DNA of 14,237 nt from Cylindrotheca closterium (taxonomy: Eukaryota > Bacillariophyta > Bacillariophyceae > Bacillariales > Bacillariaceae): contig CAKOGP040001904.1 in assembly GCA_933822405.4 (NCBI GenBank), positions 1 to 14,237 on the forward strand. Reading direction: 5' to 3'. The position numbers and the translations under genes are program-made. Of this stretch, positions 10,004-14,237 are shown piece by piece (positions within the stretch are counted from its first letter, which is position 1; each line of letters opens with the position of its first letter). The notes under the pieces were generated by a model. The model saw only the letters and a program-made list of their open reading frames with translations, searched no databases and was not told the DNA's origin.

Positions 10004-11049
10004 TTGTTATCTACATGGAATGGGCAAAGCAAAAGTCTTGCACGAAAACTCAAATTTCCCAAACCTTTACTGGATGTTTGCAATCCAGAAAGGCCGGTAC
10101 AAAACCCACATACAGAACTCCCGCAGGATTCAGTATGGGATTTTCGTGGCGTTCAGACGTTTGCCCACAATTCCACCGACTCATAGGAATCCCCCGAATA
10201 AAAACGGACCAAACGGACATTTGTCCGTCTGTCCGATCGGACGTGTCGAACTGCTTCTATCAAGGAGCTTCCAATGAATGGTCTCCAAGAGAGCAGTAGA
10301 TAATGTTGGAAATCGGTTCTGGCGGACATCAGACTGCTTGTCTTCGTCCAAACCGATTGACAACTTTGTGGCCCATAAAGCCAACATTGCCAACCACTCA
10401 TGCCAACATGCGACCCATCAAGTCGTCATGCAGAGGCACCGACCATAGCGATCTCCGATCCGCCTAATAGGAAATAATCATCTCTACAGGAAATAACTAT
10501 TCTAAAAGACTTGTTATCTACATGGAATGGGCAAAGCAAAAGTCTTGCACGAAAACTCAAATTTCCCAAACCTTTACTGGATGTTTGCAATCCAGAAAGG
10601 CCGGTACAAAACCCACATACAGAACTCCCGCAGGATTCAGTATGGGATTTTCGTGGCGTTCAGACGTTTGCCCACAATTCCACCGACTCATAGGAATCCC
10701 CCGAATAAAAACGGACCAAACGGACATTTGTCCGTCTGTCCGATCGGACGTGTCGAACTGCTTCTATCAAGGAGCTTCCAATGAATGGTCTCCAAGAGAG
10801 CAGTAGATAATGTTGGAAATCGGTTCTGGCGGACATCAGACTGCTTGTCTTCGTCCAAACCGATTGACAACTTTGTGGCCCATAAAGCCAACATTGCCAA
10901 CCACTCATGCCAACATGCGACCCATCAAGTCGTCATGCAGAGGCACCGACCATAGCGATCTCCGATCCGCCTAATAGGAAATAATCATCTCTACAGGAAA
11001 TAACTATTCTAAAAGACTTGTTATCTACATGGAATGGGCAAAGCAAAAG
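9894..11049 (+). repeat. Type C tandem repeat, 507-bp period, about 2.3 copies
   Basis: Anchors at 10004 and 10511 begin two identical 507-bp units, and the 507-bp match runs from 9894 to 11049. Type C keeps the GGATGTTTGCAATCC stretch but lacks about 40 bp between CAGACGTTTG and CCACAATTCC. It has AAGTCTTGC for AAGCCTTGC. Units join as GAGAGCA, then GTAGATAAT, then GTTGGAAATCGG (left ends at 10305 and 10812). Confidence 0.93.
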
Positions 11050-11522
11050 CCTTGCACGAAAACTCAAATTTCCCAAAACTTTACTGAACTCCCGCAGGAT
11101 TCAGTATGGGATTTTCGTGGCGCTCAGACATTTGATAGTCCAAGCACACAATTCCATGTTTTCAGATTCCCTGCAAAAACCGACTCATAGGAATCCCCCG
11201 AATAAAACGGACCAAACGGACATTTGTCCGTCTGTCCGATCGGACGTGTCGAACTGCTTCCATCAAGGAGTTTCCAATGAATGGTCTCCAAGAGAGCAAT
11301 TTCAACAAGTTGGATTTCGGTTCTGGCAGACATCAGACAAGCGACAGGCTTGTCGTCGTCCAAACCGATTGACAACTTTGTGGCCCATAAAACCATCATT
11401 GCCAACCAGCCGTGCCAACATGCGACCCATCAAGTCGTCATGCAGAGGCACCGACCATAGCGATCTCCGATCCGCCTAATAGGAAATAATCATCTCTACA
11501 GGAAATAACTATTCTAAAAGAC
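11018..11522 (+). repeat. Type B' unit, second copy
   Basis: As read, it is identical to 9499-10003, 1519 bp upstream. The two identical B' units flank the pair of C units, so a segment of at least one unit was copied as a block instead of all units arising one by one. Confidence 0.85.
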
Positions 11523-11854
11523 TTGTTATCTACATGGAATGGGCAAAGCAAAAACCTTGCACGAAAACTCAAATTTCCCAAACCTTTACTGGATGTTATG
11601 CAATCCAGAAAGGCCGGTACAAAACCCACGTACCAAACTCCCGCAGGATTCAGTATGGGATTTTCGTGGCGCTCAGACGTTTGATAGTCCAAGCGCACAA
11701 TTCCATGTTTTCAGATTCCCTGCAAAACCGACTCATAGGAATCCCCCGAATAAAAGGACCAAACGGACATTTGTCCGTCTGTCCGATCGGACGTGTCGAA
11801 CTGCTTCTATCAAGGAGTTTCCAATGAATGGTCTCCAAGAGAGCAATTCCAACA
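11309..11854 (+). mobile_element. Type D: last and most complete single element copy, 546 bp
   Basis: This unit runs from GTTGGATTTCGG (11309) to GAGCAATTCCAACA (11854) and holds the blocks that are separately deleted in B and C. It is the best view of one unrearranged element: short imperfect TIRs (GTTGGATTTC against GTTGGAATTG on the reverse strand), the AGGAAATAA pair, core, GTCCG cluster and right end. Its right end is the only one reading AATTCCAAC rather than AATTTCAAC, and it abuts the CCGACA duplication. At 546 bp with no coding capacity it is MITE-like. Confidence 0.7.
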
Positions 11855-11860
11855 CCGACA
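11855..11860. other. Right target-site duplication (CCGACA)
   Basis: It matches 3744-3749. With one of the two copies counted, seven residues separate the Trp of LRW from the recombinase Tyr, which is the spacing I recall for DIRS recombinases. With both copies it would be nine. This supports duplication on insertion. Confidence 0.75.
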
Positions 11861-11953
11861 TCTGTGCCCACATACTTACGTGACTGCTTCCAAGGCGTCG
11901 GTGATATGTTGCAGAAGGCCATTACTGGAGTGATGAAGATGTCTTTTTCATAG
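11861..11953 (+). pseudogene. C-terminal end of the YR gene with the nucleophilic tyrosine
   Basis: In the codon phase left at 3749, this stretch reads SVPTYLRDCFQGVGDM and continues LQKAITGVMKMSFS to TAG (11951-11953). The Tyr at 11873-11875, followed by Leu-Arg, is the expected catalytic nucleophile of a DIRS recombinase, and the CFQxVGDMLQ tail is typical of this family. It is separated from the HxxR and LRW boxes by the 8.1-kb array. No start codon lies immediately before it, and the same frame has a TGA upstream near 11825, so the fragment cannot be expressed on its own as recombinase. Confidence 0.85.
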
Positions 11954-12060
11954 GTCTCGTTTTTCTTCCTTTTTCGTGTTCTTTGCGTTCTTTTTGTTTG
12001 TCTCTTGGAGTGCTCAAAGTGGCTTGTGGTGTTGGGTTGGTCACTCCTAGATCAACCTTG
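11954..12060. other. DIRS 3' untranslated stretch, no gene
   Basis: This T-rich sequence follows the YR stop (TTTTTCTTCCTTTTTCGTG and similar) and leads into repeat B1. I see no open frame with a recognisable product and no clear polyadenylation signal. Confidence 0.6.
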
Positions 12061-12237
12061 TGGTAGGAAAGCAGATCTCAGTAATACCGCACATGGGATT
12101 TCTGAGATTGGTCGAACGAATCGAGTCTATTACTCCATCAGTTCGACCCGCTTCACACCACAATCCACCAGCTACACACCAAGACAAAAATACTACGAAC
12201 ACACACACGGAGGACGGCAGTAGGCTATCTTAGATAG
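12061..12237 (+). repeat. Split direct repeat, copy B1
   Basis: This 177-bp sequence recurs at 12475-12651 with three substitutions by eye. It contains inverted words (AGTAATA ... TATTACT, CTCAG ... CTGAG) and ends in a palindrome-like GCTATCTTAGATAG. In PAT/Ngaro elements B1 follows the last gene and is separated from B2 by A2. Confidence 0.85.
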
Positions 12238-12474
12238 TCCAACGTAGACCGTAGGCACACTGTTGGATCTCTTTGACTAAATTGTGTTACAGACGGACGA
12301 AGGCCAAACGGCCTTTGACCGTCAAAAGTTGTTGTCGATGCGCCGAGGCAATGATGCCCAGTTTATCGACTGAGATTGAATTCACCCACTTGTGCTGTGG
12401 TAATTCAATTTTTCTCTCCCAAACCTCACCCGCCCTGTTGGGCACCGCCTCCATTTTACCATATCGGCGGTGCC
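12238..12474 (+). repeat. Putative A2 segment of the split direct repeats
   Basis: The 237 bp lie between B1 and B2. In a split-direct-repeat element this segment should be a copy of A1 at the element's 5' end, which lies outside the window and cannot be checked here. It holds two hairpins: AAGGCC/GGCCTT (12300-12315, four-base loop), and GGCACCGCC/GGCGGTGCC (12441-12449 with 12466-12474), whose last base is the last base of A2. Confidence 0.65.
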
Positions 12475-12651
12475 TGGTAGGAAAGCAGATCTCAGTAATA
12501 CCGCACATGGGATTTCTGAGATTGGTCGAACGAATCGAGTCTATTACTTGATCAGTTCGACCCGCTTCACACCACAACCCACCAGCTACACACCAAGACA
12601 AAAATACTACGAACACACACACGGAGGACGGCAGTAGGCTATCTTAGATAG
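12475..12651 (+). repeat. Split direct repeat, copy B2 and right end of the DIRS element
   Basis: It matches 12061-12237 at a 414-bp offset. It ends in GCTATCT-T-AGATAGC (12638-12652), a 7-bp inverted repeat around one base at the element boundary. After 12651 the sequence is unlike B1's continuation, which marks the border with flanking DNA. Confidence 0.85.
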
Positions 12652-12652
12652 C

Positions 12653-12786
12653 TCATTGCCAATCGTTGACGAGTTCTTCGCTGAAACTGAAAAGTATGGG
12701 TATGAAAAACCCCAAAGAATTATTCAATTCGAACGGTGGTAGAGGATGGGCCTGATGGTAGCCCAAAAGAACTTGCGAGGCGCTGA
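12653..12786 (+). pseudogene. C-terminal end of an unidentified gene interrupted by the DIRS element, frameshifted
   Basis: Frame 2 reads SLPIVDEFFAETEKYGYEK then PQRIIQFER and meets TAG at 12740-12742. One base over, frame 1 continues VVEDGPDGSPKELARR to TGA at 12784-12786. The two halves look like one protein end with a one-base loss near 12735. The composition is protein-like (acidic, aromatic, no low complexity), but I do not recognise the family. It begins right at the DIRS border, so the element probably inserted in this gene or in an older transposon. The rest of the gene should lie left of the DIRS element, outside the window. Confidence 0.5.
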
Positions 12787-13081
12787 AGAAAATCGATTCG
12801 CAAGTTGTTGTATTTTTTGTCTTTGATGGGAAGACGAATTCGGAAATGTTGATTGTCTTCGTCTTTGTTGGGAGACGAGATCAGCGAAGTTCTGAAGGAC
12901 AATCGCTGCAGTCAGCTGTGTGCGTGACTGCGAGAATATGAGCTTGATGGGTGCTCAATAACTTGCGAAAACGCTGTGAAATCCGATCCGCAAGTTGTTG
13001 TGTTTTCGTCTTCTGATGGGATACGAAGTGGGCGATCTCTGATGGGGAAATCGCGGCAGTTAGCTGATGGTGCGTAACTGC
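12747..13081. repeat. Array of eleven consecutive hairpins, several with TGATGG loops
   Basis: Stems in order: TGGGC/GCCCA 12747-12765; AACTTGCGA/TCGCAAGTT 12770-12806; GTCTT/AAGAC 12819-12835; TCGTCT/AGACGA 12859-12878; CAGCGA/TCGCTG 12882-12908; GCAGTCA/TGACTGC 12908-12931; TGAGC/GCTCA 12939-12957; AACTTGCG/CGCAAGTT 12960-12996; TTCGT/ACGAA 13005-13027; GCGAT/ATCGC 13032-13054; GCAGTTA/TAACTGC 13056-13081. TGATGG lies in the loops of hairpins 1, 3, 7, 9, 10 and 11, and TGTTGGG in the loop of 4. The block is two diverged copies (12770-12931 and 12960-13081). Function unknown: a structured RNA, a protein-binding array or a folded non-coding repeat are all possible. Confidence 0.75.
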
Positions 13082-13374
13082 GACTGTTAATCTGACAGAA
13101 TATTATTATTCTTGGGGGAACGCTCGAGATTACACTAGAAGATAAGATATCAATTCAAGGTAAACAAAACAGGATGCGATGAGTCGATCGGGAATTGACG
13201 AACAGTTGATGCGCTTGATGCGCAAAGTTCCAACTGTTCTCATCCGACGACACGTCATTATATCTATTTTACTATTAATTACTACAAGACCCATACGACC
13301 GCTAACATACGAATCGTATTGGTCCGTATCACAAAACCTGTTCTTGATACAATTCTGTCATTGATCTTGTTGGC
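13082..13374. other. Non-coding stretch before the Gag-like frame
   Basis: I see no supported gene. A weak CTGT/ACAG hairpin (13084-13098) follows the hairpin array. ATACGA-A-TCGTAT (13307-13319) is a perfect 6-bp inverted repeat around one base. The stretch could be the leader or LTR of the copia-like element to its right, but no LTR end or tRNA primer-binding site is recognisable. Confidence 0.5.
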
Positions 13375-13893
13375 ATGGATGCTGCTAATATTAACAATCT
13401 ACAGTATCCTGTCAGTCAGCCACGTGACGCCAATGGTGACCCCCAACCTGATGTACTTTGGGATGTTCCAAAACCGCTCAAGGCATATCTTCATGGGATC
13501 CGTGGTTACGTCTACCACCAAGAAACTATGCTGAAGGACCCAGTCACCCTGACTAACTGTGTCCTCATTGACCCTGATGATTTTGATACATACAGGGCCA
13601 CCAGCGCATTCATTGTGTTCTGTAGCCGCACCATCCCACAGCCTCTCGTCTCCAAGCCATCTCGACGTTCACCAGCTGAGGAATTTGATCGGGGCACTAA
13701 ACTAGATGCTAATAACTATCCGACTTTGTCCAATAATAGGCAATGGAATAGTCATCATGCCAAACGTCTCACCCCTGATGAGGAACATACTCAATACCCT
13801 TGTCTTGCTGAGACTTTTGTCTCTGGTCTTTCATCAGTTGACCTTGAGCCTGAAGGCAAACATGGAACATTCCCCGTACCCTTGTCTTGTTGA
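13375..13893 (+). pseudogene. Copia-like Gag N-terminal fragment joined to a degenerate repeat region
   Basis: From ATG at 13375, the first 130 or so residues resemble the Gag start of Ty1/copia elements of diatoms. The supporting stretches are LQYPVSQP, DVPKPLKAYLHGIRGYVYHQ, VLIDPDDFDTYRATSAF and FDRGTKLDANNYPTL followed by NNRQW. Gag would package element RNA in a particle. After NNRQW the similarity stops and the chain runs into TPDEEHTQYPCLAETFVSGL, the first of three related repeats, ending at TGA 13891-13893. No zinc knuckle, protease, integrase or RT follows. Either a deletion joined Gag to unrelated sequence, or this is a host gene with a Gag-like domain. Similarity is judged from memory of the family. 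Confidence 0.5.
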
Positions 13894-14116
13894 GCCGTTT
13901 GTTACTGATCTTGCATCGGTCAACCTTGAGCCTGATCCCGTTGTTGACCTAGAGACCAAAAGCCGACATGGTACCCTTGACGAGGAACACGTCCAGGATC
14001 CTTGTCTTGTTGAGCCGGTTGTTACTGATCTTGCATCAGTTGACCTTGAACCCGATCCTGTTACCTACCGGGCTTGTCTAGCATCTTTGGCAACCTTCCT
14101 TGCAAGACAGCTATAG
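13790..14116 (+). repeat. Three degenerate protein-coding repeats (about 40 residues), frameshifted
   Basis: The shared start CCTTGTCTTG occurs at 13798, 13880 and 14000. Units 2 and 3 are 120 bp (40 codons) apart in one frame and read PCLVEPFVTDLASVNLEPDP and PCLVEPVVTDLASVDLEPDP. Unit 1 reads PCLAETFVSGLSSVDLEPE in another frame and is only 82 bp before unit 2. The 38-bp shortage explains the frame change. The open frame of units 2 and 3 continues to TAG at 14114-14116. Acidic, leucine- and valine-rich; no known domain recognised. Confidence 0.65.
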
Positions 14117-14237
14117 AAAAAATTATTTCAGAAACGAAACAACACGCATTCCGGCAGAACCAACCAGTCTGCCTCGCGTAGCGCTAGTACTGAATTTACG
14201 TAGAAAACTTTCGAATTTATCACCAAGCCAACCATTC
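14117..14237. other. Right end of window, nothing recognised
   Basis: I see no supported gene, RNA or repeat in these 121 bases after the last stop codon. Confidence 0.5.

Larger units (their letters stand above)
3750..11854 (+). mobile_element. Head-to-tail array of a short TIR-like element, inserted in YR
   Basis: An 8105-bp insertion splits YR and is flanked by CCGACA on each side. It starts GTTGGATTTCGG and ends GAGCAATTCCAACA, giving short imperfect inverted ends (GTTGGA / TCCAAC). The core sequence TTGTTATCTACATGGAATGG appears 14 times in the same orientation, at 3964, 4670, 5376, 6082, 6788, 7494, 8005, 8503, 9001, 9499, 10004, 10511, 11018 and 11523. No transposase is recognisable in either strand, so the element is non-autonomous. 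Each core also carries two AGGAAATAA copies (3922-3930 and 3941-3949 in the first). A 5-6 bp duplication fits several DNA transposon superfamilies and also LTR elements, so the class is left open. Copy number could be affected by assembly because several units are identical. Confidence 0.8.
1..12651 (+). mobile_element. DIRS-order (PAT/Ngaro-like) tyrosine-recombinase retroelement, 3' part, decayed, with nested insertion
   Basis: Gene order is RT/RNase H, then an overlapping tyrosine recombinase, then terminal repeats in the order B1-A2-B2. This is the hallmark of DIRS-order elements with split direct repeats, which integrate by recombinase and not by a DDE integrase. There is no integrase or protease. 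The 5' end, including the expected A1 repeat, lies outside the window. The right end is placed at 12651, where copy B2 stops matching B1. About 8.1 kb of the span is a foreign array inserted in the recombinase gene. All genes are broken: nonsense in RT, deletion plus duplication plus insertion in YR. The copy is therefore non-autonomous now. Family placement rests on motifs and repeat layout, not a database search. Confidence 0.82.

Noticed and set aside
8005..11479. Repeated 153-154 codon frames starting in the core (TTG start) as a gene family.
   Set aside because: They are copies of repeat DNA, use a non-ATG start, contain no domain, and are broken differently in type A and C units.
3770..11854. 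CRISPR array.
   Set aside because: Units are about 500-700 bp with long shared cores and no short repeat-spacer pattern; the context is eukaryotic.
3750..11854. Tandem Helitron/Helentron array, which is known to form head-to-tail copies.
   Set aside because: Helitrons make no target duplication and end in CTRR after a hairpin close to the 3' end. Here CCGACA flanks the insertion and the ends are inverted GTTGGA/TCCAAC.
3750..11854. Tandem LTRs of a copia-like element (ends GTTGGA...TCCAACA, possible 5-bp duplication CCGAC).
   Set aside because: Not excluded but not preferred: the left end lacks TG, and unit joints show no primer-binding site or polypurine tract.
12005..12622. Open frames of 72-111 codons on both strands in the terminal repeats.
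   Set aside because: They lie across B1, A2 and B2 and read through repeat boundaries; no domain is visible and the region is explained as non-coding terminal repeat.
13319..13534. A 71-codon frame overlapping the Gag-like start.
   Set aside because: It is an alternative-frame shadow of the Gag-like frame; its hydrophobic look comes from reading the same codons out of phase.
1..14237. tRNA, rRNA or other known RNA genes.
   Set aside because: I saw no tRNA B-box-like or rRNA core sequence; the only structured region is the unclassified hairpin array.

Overview
This window is eukaryotic transposon-rich DNA with no intact host gene. The best guess for the organism is a diatom or another stramenopile. 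The evidence is a DIRS-order retroelement (reverse transcriptase, RNase H and tyrosine recombinase in overlapping frames) of the kind common in diatoms, and a fragment that resembles the Gag of diatom Ty1/copia elements. This assignment comes from recalled protein families, not from a search.

Layout. Positions 1-12651 are the 3' part of one DIRS-order element; its 5' end lies outside the window. RT/RNase H runs 48-2909 and carries one in-frame stop at 1362-1364. The tyrosine recombinase (YR) gene starts inside the end of RT/RNase H at about 2714. It has lost the first catalytic arginine region near 3110, carries an exact 104-bp tandem duplication (3262-3469), and stops abruptly at 3749, just after its conserved LRW motif. 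The last piece of YR, with the nucleophilic tyrosine, is found 8.1 kb downstream at 11861-11953. The DIRS element then ends in direct repeats arranged B1-A2-B2 (12061-12651), the 3' half of the split-direct-repeat layout of the PAT/Ngaro group.

Between the two YR pieces (3750-11854) is an inserted head-to-tail array of a short element without an evident transposase. It begins GTTGGA, ends TCCAACA, and is flanked on both sides by CCGACA, which reads as a target-site duplication. The array holds 14 copies of a shared core in several length classes: five spacings of 706 bp (type A), one of 511, three of 498 (B), and 505, 507, 507 and 505 (B', C, C, B'), followed by a last unit (D) that keeps both ends. 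Type A units carry a private 360-bp segment. The other classes carry a cluster of GTCCG/CGGAC palindromes.

Right of the DIRS element, 12653-12786 looks like the C-terminal end of an unidentified gene with a one-base frameshift. It runs into a 335-bp block (12747-13081) of eleven consecutive hairpins. Six of these have TGATGG in the loop, and two related hairpins differ by a compensatory base-pair change. This block is the least explained signal in the window. From 13375 to 14116 is a broken open region whose first part resembles copia Gag and whose second part is three degenerate protein repeats of about 40 residues.

Nothing here works together as an active system. The window records successive events: insertion of the DIRS element, decay of its genes, insertion and amplification of a small element inside YR, and local duplications.
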